Position numbers and translations under genes: made by a program | Notes under the pieces: generated by a model | Databases searched by the model: none | The model's input: the letters and a program-made list of their open reading frames with translations, nothing else | What the model was told of the DNA's origin: nothing | Part shown: positions 46,872 through 58,119 of the stretch, in pieces | Position numbering within the stretch: the first letter of the stretch is position 1 | Layout of the letters: each line of letters opens with the position of its first letter | From: Eopsaltria australis | Lineage: Eukaryota; Chordata; Aves; Passeriformes; Petroicidae | Direction: 5' to 3' | Assembly (NCBI GenBank): GCA_034509425.1 | Contig: JAVTVJ010000777.1 | Coordinates: forward strand, 186,001-250,000 | DNA length: 64,000 nucleotides

Positions 46872-49375
46872 GTAAGTATAAATTCCCTAGGATTTAGAGG
46901 TATTTCCTAGAATTTTTAAGTATTTTTCATTATAGCTTAATATTTTTTAAAATTTATATTGCACACAATTTGCATGAAGTCTAATAAATTTTTATACAGG
47001 AGGCTGCAGGTCTTAGGAAGTTTCCCAATAAGAGAGAAATTTGTTCTGTTGGAAATGAAGTATAGTCTGATATGCTTATCTCAGTATCAGTTCTGTAGTT
47101 TAAATCAAGATGTAATTAATAGAAAATTACTACCTAAGGAAAGACCATATAGGAGAAACTAATGGAACAAATGGATTCCTAGAAGTTATCCGCATATGTA
47201 TATGTAACAGTACTATTCCTCAGGCTTTTTTGTCACCACTACAGAATATAGAAAACCCTACAAGATGAACCCTTTTAATTTTATCCTTTAGGAAATATTT
47301 ATGATTTTTTATAATAACATACCAGGTCTACCATGTAAGCATTGCACGACTATAGTGTCAAAAGGTGCCTTATGGTATGCTACCTACCTATTGCACTCAG
47401 ACTGCCATACGAACATGTATAAACATCTTCATTAATGACTTGGACACGGGACTTGGAGGGACACCAAGTATGCAGATGATACAAAGTTGGGAGGATCTGT
47501 TAACAACCTCCAAGGCGGAAAGAGCCTGCAGAGATACCTTCATAAACCAGAGTGCTGGAGGATCACCAACTGTATGACATTCAACAAGGGAAAGTGACAG
47601 ATTCTGCACCTGAGTTGGAGTCACCCTGGTTGTGCATGTAGACCAGGGAATGAGATGCTGGAGAGCACTGCCGGGGAAAGAGACCTGGGGTTCCTGGTCG
47701 ATGACAAGTTGAATATGAGTCAGCAGTGCCCTGGCAGCCAGGAGGGCCAAGCGTGTCCTAGGGGGCATCAGGCACAGCATCGCAGCCGGGCAAAGGAAGG
47801 GATTGTCCTGCTCTGCTCTGTAATGGGACAGCCTCACTTTGAGTGCTGGGGGCAATTTTGGGTGCTGCAATCTAAAAAGGATATTAAACTGTTAGACAGT
47901 GTCCAAAGGAGGACCATGATGATGGTGAAAGGCCTTGAGGGGAAGCTGCGTGAGGAGCAGCTATGGTCACTTGGTCTGTTCAGCCTGGAGAAGAGGAGGC
48001 TGAGGGGAGCCCTCATTGCAGTCGACAACTTCCTTGTGAGGGGAAGAAGAGAGGCAGGCACTGCTCTCTTCTCTGTGGTGACCAGTGACAGGACCTGGGG
48101 GAATGCCCTGAAGCTGTGTCAGGGGAGGTTTAGGTTGGATATTAGAAAAAGGTTCTTCCCCCAGAGGGTGGCTAGGCACTGGAACAGGCTCCCCAGGGGA
48201 GTGGTCACAGCACCAAAACTGACAGTGTTCAAGGAGTGTTTAGGTAATGCTCTCAGGCACATGGTGTGACTCTTGGGGTGTCCTGGGCAGAGCCAAGAGT
48301 TGGATTTTCATGATCCTTGTAGGTGTCTTCCAACTCAGAATATTCTGTGATTATTTGGCTTATGATTTCAGATAATATTGTTCTAAATATTGTATTCATA
48401 CTTTTTGTAATGTGATGGAATTACTTTCCCTTGTTATGATTGTTCTACAGTTCAGAGCATGCATATGGTCTCAGGATCCTTTGTCTATTGCCTGAGAACA
48501 ATTAAGGAGAAAACTGGGAAAGCTGACAAAAGATGCTAACAAAATGCTGGCAAATTGCCCAAAATTCTACAGAAGATTGTTTGCTAAGTCCTGGGTATTG
48601 TGGACTGCATAGAAAACCAAAGAAAGGGAGAAAAACTCCTTAAAAATACATTTCATCTGAAAAAGAACTTATAACATTTAGAAAGTGATATAATGAATTA
48701 TTGGTCTTTGTCCTTTATAGAATTTCTACAGAGATGAAAATACCATTCTTGTTCTCACTTCATGTCTTTTATTTATCTCTTGACTAATGCAGAAATTATG
48801 TAGACCTGAGTTTAGTTCTTGGTGGGTAACAAAATGCTTCTGAATACTCTTGGAAGACTGAAAAACACAATTTGATCTGAGGGGAATGTATTCCCCACAA
48901 AACAGATGAAGAAATCATCTTGTTTTCAAATAGATAAACTCTACTTCATATATATATATATATTATTTTTTACATACTGATAAAAATATACCTTCAGAAA
49001 TTCTGTTGAAAATCAGTCTGGCTGAATGATCATGGAGAGAGAGAGGATCGAGTGCAGAAGAAATAGAGAATTTTAGGGCAAATTTCCACTCTTATTAATG
49101 TTTGCATATTTCCTTTTGTGAATGTGTGTATCATCTACACTGTGATAAACATCAGGGATTTTTCATTTTGGTCTTCCTAACAGATTCTCCTTATGTGATA
49201 TTTGATTTGGGGAATAACTTGTCTCAGAGAGCAATTTAGTCTTGTAATTCTTAGATTGCAACCGGAGTGATTTAAGTTCAATTTGCCAGTAATTTAAAAT
49301 TACATTTATTAAAATGGCCTAGCTCCATATTCTTTCCAAATATGACTATGGATTTACATATTTGTTTTTGCCTAG
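46872..49375 (+). other. Intron with the best-preserved CR1
   Basis: 2.5 kb intron. CR1 at 47405-48352 and a short TA run at 48948-48963. Remainder unrecognised. Confidence 0.8.
47405..48352 (+). mobile_element. CR1 LINE, 5'-truncated, young-looking
   Basis: About 950 bases of ORF2 plus 3' end. It begins in the reverse transcriptase (INIFINDLDTGLGG, then the ADDTKL-equivalent cagatgatacaaagttgg in another frame). A 204-codon open frame at 47655-48269 includes ERDLGFLVDDKLNMSQQ, SLGLFSLEKRRLRGALIA, FRLDIRKRFFPQRVARHWNR and ends LRHMV, the usual CR1 terminus. A frameshift near 47730 breaks the match until about 47870. The 3' end is gatccttgtaggtgtcttcc then atattctgtgatt. Not competent. Confidence 0.96.
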
Positions 49376-49438
49376 GGCCCTCGGGGTCCAAAGGGTGACA
49401 CTGGTTTGCCTGGATCACAAGGACCTAAAGGACAACAG
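49376..49438 (+). CDS. COL15A1: COL15A1 exon, collagenous
   Basis: 21 codons, seven triplets: GPRGPKGDTGLPGSQGPKGQ then Q. Human is GPRGPKGDTGLPGFPGLKGE then Q. Acceptor ttgcctag, donor gtatga, phase 0/0. Confidence 0.97.
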
Positions 49439-51410
49439 GTATGAAAAAATGCTTAGGGGAAAGTATGTGTAGAGAAATGTGTTAGATGACATGTACTTAG
49501 TGACACTAAAACTTTAATGATTCTAATTTTGGTAGGGATTGTGATTTTAATAAGTTCATGTGAAAAATGTACTAGGTGAAATGTGAAAATGCTAAATTAT
49601 ATCCCCTGATATAATCCCACCAAGAGCTAATCTTCCAGTCCCAGTGTTGAAATTCATCACTTATCAGGTTAAGTCTCTTTAAACATTAAACATGAAGTGA
49701 CCTCTTCTTGCCAGCTGACTGCTCATGTGCTGACACCCTGGGATCCTATCCAAAACACCAAAGAAAAAAAGATTGACCTTTTCCTCCTTCTATGCCAGAC
49801 AGGTCTCTGCCTAGGAATGAAGACTGCAATTTTCAATTCCCAAAGAAATTGTAAGACTCGAGGAGCACTCTTCCTATGATTCTTTCTCTTTTTTCTTCAC
49901 AAAAAGTGTGTATTTTATAGCACTGCTGAGAGGTTACTAAAGACTGACTCTGCTCTTTTGTAAATACTGCAGCTGTTCCAGTTTTTTTCCCCTTCTTATC
50001 CACCTTCAGGAAGAAGGGGAGAGGAACATCTATTATCTTGGGGATAACAAAAAGAAAAACAAAAATACTTTCTGCTGCTTCTTTCTAAGTAGCTGAGCTC
50101 ACTTTCTCACAAGTAATAGGAAGACTTGAAAATGGTTAATTATGGTTTGAATGGGGTATCAGAAGGAAACCTCTCAGCCCACAAATACCAGTCCCCGTTT
50201 ATCAGAACGTTTCCTGTTCTTTTACAGAGTGCATGAAATTATCAAGCTCAAGTTTAAAAACAGTTAGGTAATTTTTGGTTTAGGTTGTGGAGGTTTTTAG
50301 TTATGTTTTTCCATTGCTGCTTATTTTTGCTTCTGTTTTCCACACTGGTAAGAACTCAAAGCTTTGAAGGCATTTAATTTTGGACCCACCAAAAACACAG
50401 TGGTGTGTCTGATGGTGTTTCTGAGCTGTGAACACCAGGCTATGCTCCAAAGTGATGAAGTTTGGGAACCACAGTGAAGCTGTACAGACACCTAGGAGCA
50501 TTTTAGTTAAAGAATCTTGAAATTCAACCTCGGGTCCATAGATTCACACATAGAAGAAAAAGTCAGTGAAGCCAACAAAGCCTTAGGGAGACTCCGAAGT
50601 ACCCAAAGTATCTTCAGGGAGACTTCAAAGACCCGCAGTGATTTAAGAGCCTGTGAGAAGAACTGAGTACAGCACTTAGAGCTCAATGGAAAGTCTATAA
50701 CCTGGACTGTCATTTTAATCAGTAGTGCAATTGCCAGTTTCAAGCCAGATTTCTTCCATGAGATCTTGGGAAAGATGTTGTAGCAAGCTGCCTGAGGTAG
50801 GAAGAGGAAAGTTACAGCTGAAAGATCCAGAGTGGGAACCATGCACTTAGCACTGAGAAGTGATAATTCATGGGAGTGGAATAGGAATGCAGAGGGTCAC
50901 AGCTTGAATGCTGGGACTTTACCTTTGTTAAAGTTAATGAGGTTGCATCATGCCAGGCACATAGAGAGAACAACTCATGCTTTCCTGATAATAAAACATG
51001 AACATTTACTATTCTATCAAGACTGTGCATTTCCAGCAGTTTTTGCTGACCATTAAGCTGATGGTACACAAAAAGACATCAATAACCTGTCTGCTTTTGG
51101 CAGAGACCTTTTGTGAATGCAGCATGTTTCACATAGTTACTCTATGGAGAACAATTTAAGTATTTTTATAAAAAAATAAGAACGTATTCATCTCAGGGAG
51201 ATATTTTTAGTGTACTTTATTATGTTTTAAGAAAGATCATCTCTTTTCTTCCCCAGAATCAAGGTTCACCCTACTCATACTGATATCACTTTACATTTGA
51301 TACCACAGCATGACTAATCTGTCATGCTTCAAACAAAAGTAATGCTGCTTTGACTTCTTCTGATTCACTGGGAACTGCTTTGTAAACAGTAATTACTCTT
51401 ACAATTGCAG
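49439..51410 (+). other. Intron
   Basis: 2.0 kb intron; no repeat family recognised. Short open frames at 50507-50842 on the minus strand look like chance. Confidence 0.75.
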
Positions 51411-51488
51411 GGTGAAAAGGGAGAACCAGGAGCTATCATTTCTGCTGATGGATCTTTAACTGAATTATTAGGAAGAAAAGGGGAGAAG
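51411..51488 (+). CDS. COL15A1: COL15A1 exon, collagenous with interruption
   Basis: 26 codons, phase 0/0, donor gtgagc. GEKGEPGAIISADGSLTELL then GRKGEK. Human is GEKGEPGAILTEDIPLERLM then GKKGEP, so the 15-residue interruption has the same length and hydrophobic pattern. Confidence 0.96.
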
Positions 51489-51601
51489 GTGAGCTAATAC
51501 TGTGTTGTGTTCTTCCAGAATTATTTGATGGTCTTGTTACTAGACACTTCTGCTAGACATTCTCCTTGTCATTGCTCTCTCTCTTTGTCGGTCCTCAACA
51601 G

Positions 51602-51637
51602 GGTGAAGCTGGCGTGGTGGGACCAGCAGGACCAATG
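51602..51637 (+). CDS. COL15A1: COL15A1 exon, collagenous
   Basis: 12 codons: GEAGVVGPAGPM; human ends GAPGPM. Acceptor ctcaacag, donor gtaagg, phase 0/0. The intron before it (51489-51601) is only 113 bases. Confidence 0.95.
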
Positions 51638-51934
51638 GTAAGGGGATTCCAAAGATTAATGGGTTTTTATTCTTATTTTTGCTTTCACTTTATAAATATT
51701 AGTAAATGTAAAGGTAATTTGGTTTAGCTTTTTGTTCTTTCTGTGTAGGGACGATAAGGATTATTCATGCTTCAGGGTGATCAGTGTCTTTCAGAAAAGA
51801 ATGTGGCTGTTACATACATGGTTACATGCATGACTTGATGCAGAGTTTAAATTCGTGTAGAACAAATGTATCTGATACTATCTAAACCAACAGTGAGCTA
51901 GAAACTTATCAGAGACAGAAACTTACATGACTTA

Positions 51935-52230
51935 TGACTCTGAATGAACTGGGTTTGCTTAGCCCCGAAGATAAAAAACTGAAAGGAGCTCTAATTGCTC
52001 CCTGCTGCAGCCTGAAAGGGAATAATAAAAAAAAAGTCAGGTCCCTCTCAGAGGCGCACAGGAAAAAGACATGTAACAAAGATCACAAGTTCTAGCAAGG
52101 GAAATTTCCCTTAGTTATAAAGACAAAAATTCACGTTAAAAGTGGTTAAACACAGAAATGGGTGCTCAGAGAGATGATGGATTCTGGAACAAGGTGTTGA
52201 GTGGCCTAACTTACAATTTTGTCTTGTATG
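51935..52230 (+). mobile_element. CR1 LINE fragment, old
   Basis: The + strand translation gives LNELGLLSPEDKKLKGALIA, comparable to the CR1 block LGLFSLEKRRLRGALIA. It continues with acacagaaatgggtgctcag and gatggattctggaac. No clear 3' terminus. Confidence 0.6.
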
Positions 52231-52865
52231 CAAGAGGTTGTGCAAGAGGACCTCTCTCTTTCCACCTAAATTATTCTCTGTTTATATGATTTACATTAAA
52301 ACAACTAACTGCATCAGCTCAATTTCTGTCAATGCCAATAAATTGTAGCTGCGTTGGATTCTGAGAAAGCTGCACACCAGGCAGTAGAGTAAGACCATGT
52401 ACCAAAATCAGGATTTAGAGGCCTTCTTTCAAGTATTTGGTCTAATACTTTTGACTGGATACAGAATATTGTAAGAAACCACAAGAAATAGTTATAAAAT
52501 AGAACAGTTGCCCAGACTCAGAGGTATTAGGGCACCAATTTCTTCTAGTCTAGTATTCCGAAAGTCAAGGATGTTTCTTTGCTTCTGCTTTTGATGTAGC
52601 CCAATCACTGTTGTGCCTTAGTGAATGTTTGTAGGTGTTGACATTTCTGCACAAAGGTGTGTAGGAGATTTTTACATCAGTTTCTGTAGTCTTCAAAAGG
52701 GGCTAACTGGGTGTGCTGAGTAACTGCTTTCTTAATTACTGTGTACCAAAATACCCTGAGGAGGCTATCCTAACTTACCAGAGAGGATGTTCCTCTTCTT
52801 CTCCTTGTATGACTGCAGATGATCTACCTTTTCAACTTGATGCAGAATAATTTTGAATGAAAGTG

Positions 52866-53175
52866 AACTCCAGAGATGATCTCATGCACATCACTGCCCA
52901 GAGCAGGTCTCTTTAACTCAGGAACTTGTCAAGTGAAGTTTTCAACAACTCTTAGGATAGAAATTCCACAACCTCTTTGGGCAGCACATTCCAGATATTT
53001 GACAAACTTCAGAGTAAAAAAATTTTTCCTTATATTTATTTGGAATTTCTCATGTTCTGACTTGTGTTCACTGTCTCTTGTCCTATTGCTGTGCATCCTG
53101 TGGACATGCCCTTTTCCTGTCAGCCCCAACCTCTGTGTTTTACATCTCCTTTTGTACTGCCATGAGATGCTTCAT
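52866..53175 (-). mobile_element. CR1 LINE fragment, old
   Basis: On the minus strand near 53055-52930 the peptide INIRKNFFTLKFVKYLECAA follows the CR1 ORF2 end (DIRKNFFTERVVKHWNRLP). Antisense landmarks include cagagcaggtctctttaac and tctttgggcagcacattcc. Heavily diverged. Confidence 0.65.
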
Positions 53176-55623
53176 ACAGTTCAGGTGCAGACGAGGAAGT
53201 TCTTGCCAGTACTGGTGGGAATGGTTACATTTCAGGAAAGTTTGGCACACAGAGCCTGTCTCAAGGCTTTGCTCAGTGAGTTCTCTTCTTAGCACAGAGC
53301 TCTCGTTTGATCATCACTGCTAATGGTGTGATACAATTTGGTGTTGTCCCATAGAAAAACAATCCCTTTGTAGTTAGTGTGAGTCCTGTGCAACAAAAAT
53401 ATACAGACTTCGAGTGCAGGGCCAGAGAGTCTGACACGTAACTTATCAAAGGTTTTAGTACAATAGTTCTGTTCCACTTTGCTCTAAGTGAGTCTCTGTC
53501 CCAAGAAAAACTTTGAGGCAGCTGGGGACTCTGATTGTTCCTCTCTCCTCTTAAATTCATACACAAATTTCCTGAATTTTAAAACAAATATGTAGTCATT
53601 GCTTTGCTCCTTCCTGAGACTTCAGCTGGACAGAAGATAGGATCACAGGAGCTTGGAGCACAAGGAGCTACAGTAGAAGTTTGGTAGATGAGAACTAGGA
53701 ATAGTCAGGAGGTCAGTATCATTATTAACAAAAGCAGAAATGACACACTGAATCCAAGCTCCTGCCATAGGAGAAATGAGAACCTTTTAGGTGCTGGATT
53801 ATGCTGTTCCCTGTCAGTAAAGCAAATGGTTTCCAACACTGAAGAAGAACGTTTAGTAAGAACCTCAGTGTCAGTGTGCCCAAATCTACTGTGCTGTTGT
53901 AAATAAAGTTTCCCTCATTTACAGTGGTAAGAAGATTCCTCTGGCTTCCTTACTTCCTTTTTTCACTTCTAGCTTTGACTGCTGGCTTCTGTCTCAGGGA
54001 GTTGCTAACACCTGCCATACTGGGCTGGCACTTAGAGAAAACAGTAAAGGTGGCCCCAGTTTAGTCAACTCTCACATTGCTAATGTTTATTTGAAATCCC
54101 AGTTAAAGCACAAGATCAGATGCTGCTTGTTATTTAAACTAAAAAAGAAGTCTATTTCTAATTGTCCTCACTGCTGATTAAAGTTCAGATTCGCATATTC
54201 TTTAAAGGCTCAGGTACCAGAAAGTAAAATAGGAAAATGCTTCATAACATTTTGGATTTCTGCCTATTTTCAAACCTCATTATTGGATGTGGTGTCGTGG
54301 AAAGGTGGATTAAATTTTGAAATCTTGGGGCATAAAATTGAAATCTGACAGTTCACCAGCAATCTCTTGCCTGATTGAGACACAGGCATTAACTTTGGTC
54401 ACATGGGCAGAAGTTACCTTCAAGCAGAAAATAAAATAGAAGATTAATAAAACTCATAGCACCTTCAAGAAGTCTCAGCTGACATTAGTGAGCTTGAAAT
54501 TCTGATTACAATGGTGACATTATAAATCAGTATGTTCATATGGTAACTGCTTATGAATTTCAAGCCTAATCCAGTCTTCAGTTTCAGCAGGATAAAAATT
54601 GCAACAATTAATCCATGAATTTCAGCTTGACGCTAAGAGAAATTATCTCATCTTCTTCATCAGATAAATTTTTCATGAATGTACATATCATTTTTCAATG
54701 AAATGATACCATGTGAAGGGTTAAACACACCCACTGTCACACGTAAGTGGTATCCATGTGAGATCTACAGACAGATTATTTAACAAGTAACACAAGAAGG
54801 AGTATCTCAGCATTTCAGCAGACTGAAAAAAGGAAATGAAACCAGAAAGGCTGACACATATGTAAAGAGGTCGTCTAGACCCTTGTGGTTTGGGTGAGTT
54901 TCAGGAAGCTGACAGCAATTGAGAGTTTGTAGATCCTCAGATTTGCTGCTTTTTGTTGATCATTTGCAGGCTGCCTAGAAGTTGCATGCTTGCAAATGCC
55001 CCACCATAAGTCATCCATAATCCTGGACCAGACCTTTCCCAGGAAGCCGCTTGTCCTCTTATTTTGCAGTGGTTTGTATTACTTTGTGGAGCCTGGTGGG
55101 TCAGTCATACTTGCATAAAGAAGGAACTGCTGTTTCAACCCCATGAATCCTGAAACCCAGGCTGGTGAGAGACAAGAAGAAGCCTGGCACTGCATGAATT
55201 CTTAGGCCAATCCACAGACATTTCCTCATAGAGCCTGATTCAAAAATAATTAGAAAAACAAAGAAAAGGGGAAAAAAAGATATGAACAAAGCATACATCT
55301 CCAACTTCCTTTTCTTTTCCCAACTGGTGCATTTAATTTTTCTTCGACACAGTGAGTCAGTTTTGAATTGCACACCCTACAAGGTGCTGGAAATTCAGAC
55401 TTCACTTCAGATAGGTGGTCTTTTCCAAACCAGAGCTGACTGTTACATGCAGTGCTCAACTTCTGAGATCATTCAGTAGAGCGAGCCGAGAGAACATTCT
55501 GTGCAGTCTCTACAGGCAATCACAGACTGATTTTTAATGTAGATGTAAAATTATGTCTCTTATTCTAAATAATCAAATATAGGTAAAAAAATGGGCCATA
55601 ATCACATTTTCTTTTTTATTCAG

Positions 55624-55677
55624 GGACCAATAGGACCTGCTGGACCCAAAGGAGAACTCGGTTTTCCAGGACGCCCA
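55624..55677 (+). CDS. COL15A1: COL15A1 exon, collagenous
   Basis: 18 codons, six triplets: GPIGPAGPKGELGFPGRP. Human: GPKGPPGHKGEFGLPGRP. Acceptor tttattcag, donor gtatgt, phase 0/0. Followed by an 80-base intron (55678-55757), the shortest here. Confidence 0.96.
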
Positions 55678-55757
55678 GTATGTATTATGCTCTCAAGTGG
55701 GATAAAGATAGAAAAGCTTGCTTTGGACACATACTAAATTATTTCTACCTACTTCAG

Positions 55758-55817
55758 GGTCGTCCAGGACTGAATGGGCTGAGAGGTGTGAAAGGTGATC
55801 GAGGTGAAGCATTGAAT
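55758..55817 (+). CDS. COL15A1: COL15A1 exon, collagenous
   Basis: 20 codons: GRPGLNGLRGVKGDRGEALN. Human: GRPGLNGLKGTKGDPGVIMQ. Acceptor ctacttcag, donor gtaagt, phase 0/0. The last four residues leave the triplet pattern. Confidence 0.97.
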
Positions 55818-57649
55818 GTAAGTTATTTTATATTTCAATTAGTTGAAAAATAAAACCTGTTAAAATCTGAAGTCTGATTTATATTGTTTTGTTTCAAATT
55901 ATGATGGGACTGAAAACCTGAAATTATCTAGAAATAATTATGTTTCTACTATTTTCCTATCTAGCAGCAGTCATTGAAAAGTCAACTTCTCGGTCCATCT
56001 GGGAAGTTCTTGCAGATACACTTAGTTGTGTCAGCTCCCAGATTTAAAAGTTATGTGTGCGATTCACTGCTACCATAACAGCTTCAAACAGCAAAGGATT
56101 TGGAATTCCAGTTCTTTTATATATCAAGGACTTCCTGACCCAGGCCACCAGTGTAACCTCTCATGATGTGAAGATACTCCCACAGGCTCTGAGCTTTCTA
56201 GCCCAGGTACAAACAGCACTTGGGCATATCCCAGGGAAGTGGTATCTACTTTACTAACAAGGAGATACTCACTAATACCTGCTACCTGCTACAGTTGCCA
56301 TGTACCTGTACCAAAATAATGACCTCTGCATAGATGACAGCATATCCATGCTCACCTACAACCTGTAAGTGTGGAGTGGCAAGTGATGAACCAAACTCTG
56401 GTTACTGCAAGGCTGTTCTCATGAAAAGATTTCAGACAAGTGGTCTCATGACAAACATTGAGACTGGCCCACACAACAGCTAACACTGCTGAGCATAAAC
56501 AATAAGCTTCACAATAGCAGAGTAATTTGTGTGGTTGTTCTGATATCATAGGATAGTCTGTGCTAGGAAAATTGGTCCCCATGCCACAACAACAATTAAC
56601 ACTATTTCATCTGCACCAGAGATAATGCTGAAAAAAAATGCAAGGGCATGTTCCTGTGTTAGCATAAAGTCAGTATCACCGTATTTCAGTAGAGCAATTT
56701 TTGTAAATGGATTCTGTTGTAGGAAGCCTCTGGCTCTACTTTGTTCAAAAGAAAAAAGTTATGGCTCACAAACTGCAAGGCACAAGTGTCTTGTCTATTG
56801 AGACAATAAATATAAGTGAGATGATATTGCTTTATTTGAGTAGCAGGGAGACTGAGAATTGGTAAGTATCTTCACAGATTGGGTAAGTCTTTAAGTATCT
56901 CCACAGTAAAAAAAGACGAGGTAGTGAAAATGGCTTACACATCTAGAAGAAGTTATAAATGGAAATATAGTTCCTGGAAAGTGAAAACAGACAAATTAAA
57001 CAAATTCTAATTGAAATAAAATGAGAGAAAAATTACTACCCACTGACAGAAAATATTAGAGTAGATTTTCCTTTCCTCTGTATCTTCAAACAATATTAAA
57101 GTTCATTTTCTGGATTGTCTGCCTTAACCAAAACAAAAATTATTGTAGCAAGTATAGCTAGATGTACATCAGGATGACAGGTTAAAGCAAACAAGCAAAC
57201 AAAAGAGGCTACATATTCTAGTAGCCCTTCCTGGAGTGTTCAGGGAAGATAAAATCTAATGGCTCTTCAATTATTGATGAGATGACATATGTCATCTCAC
57301 AGAAAGTTGCACTGATGTGGACTGAAAGGTGAACACGGTCTTGTGCCAAGTTTTCAAATTACACAGTAAAGAGCTGACATACATTTTTTGTAAAAGGCAG
57401 TCACGCCTCCAGTCTAGCAGGGTTCCTTGGGGTTGCTAATTAGCATGTACGTATCTGACTGGCACTTGAAAATTTCTGAATCTTAGCAGTCTTAAGAGAT
57501 CTAGATCAGTGCAGAATACTTGATTTTCCTTGGATGAGAGATCCATTGTCTTTAATTTAGTTTCAATTTGCAGTGCTTTAGGGGTTCCAGTTTGCAGTTG
57601 GGCTTTATTTTTTGTCTAATATCTTCCTTCTATCACTTTCTCTTACCAG
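55818..57649 (+). other. Intron
   Basis: 1.8 kb intron; nothing recognised. Confidence 0.78.
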
Positions 57650-57718
57650 GGCCTTCCTGGCTTGCCTGGGCCCCCAGGGCCCCCTGGACCTCCAGGACGT
57701 ATACTTTATATCAAAGGA
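57650..57718 (+). CDS. COL15A1: COL15A1 exon, collagenous then interruption
   Basis: 23 codons: [20 protein letters not shown] then IKG. Human: [20 protein letters not shown] then IKG. Acceptor cttaccag, donor gtaagt, phase 0/0. The frame stays open for 80 codons into the intron; the strong donor and the human match place the end here. Confidence 0.97.
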
Positions 57719-58077
57719 GTAAGTACAACTGGGGATTGGTGCCTGGTTTGTAGCAGAAATGTGCTGCTCCAGAAACAGTTTGCAAAGGGAAACATCAAAA
57801 CTGGTTTCAGTCAACACAGTTCACAGTGGGTGACCTTGCTTGTGTGCAGAGAAAAAAGTTCTCTTAACCAAAGCCACTGTCATGGAAGATTTTGCCCCTA
57901 TATCCCCACAGAAAGGGACATGGTGACAGATCTGGCAGCAGGTTGGGCTTTCTTCTAGAGAGGTGATGGTTTTTTTTTCCAGGCTTAGCCTCATCATGAC
58001 TGTTAGATCTCTATGGTGCATTTCATGCCGTATCATACCTACGCTCATTAAAGTAATTTCCCTCCTGTTTTCAATAG
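57719..58077 (+). other. Intron
   Basis: 359-base intron; nothing recognised. Confidence 0.82.
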
Positions 58078-58119
58078 ACAGTTTTCCCAGTCCCTCCAAG
58101 GCCTCATTGCAAAATGCCA
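58078..58119 (+). CDS. COL15A1: COL15A1 exon: Cys-containing interruption
   Basis: 14 codons: TVFPVPPRPHCKMP. Human: AIFPIPVRPHCKMP. The Cys in RPHCKMP is kept and could form interchain disulfides. Acceptor tttcaatag, donor gtaagt, phase 0/0. Too short for ordinary gene finding; recognised by family knowledge. Confidence 0.96.

Larger units (their letters stand above)
51638..55623 (+). other. Intron with two old CR1 fragments
   Basis: 4.0 kb intron. CR1-like pieces at 51935-52230 (+) and 52866-53175 (-). The rest is unrecognised. Confidence 0.75.
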
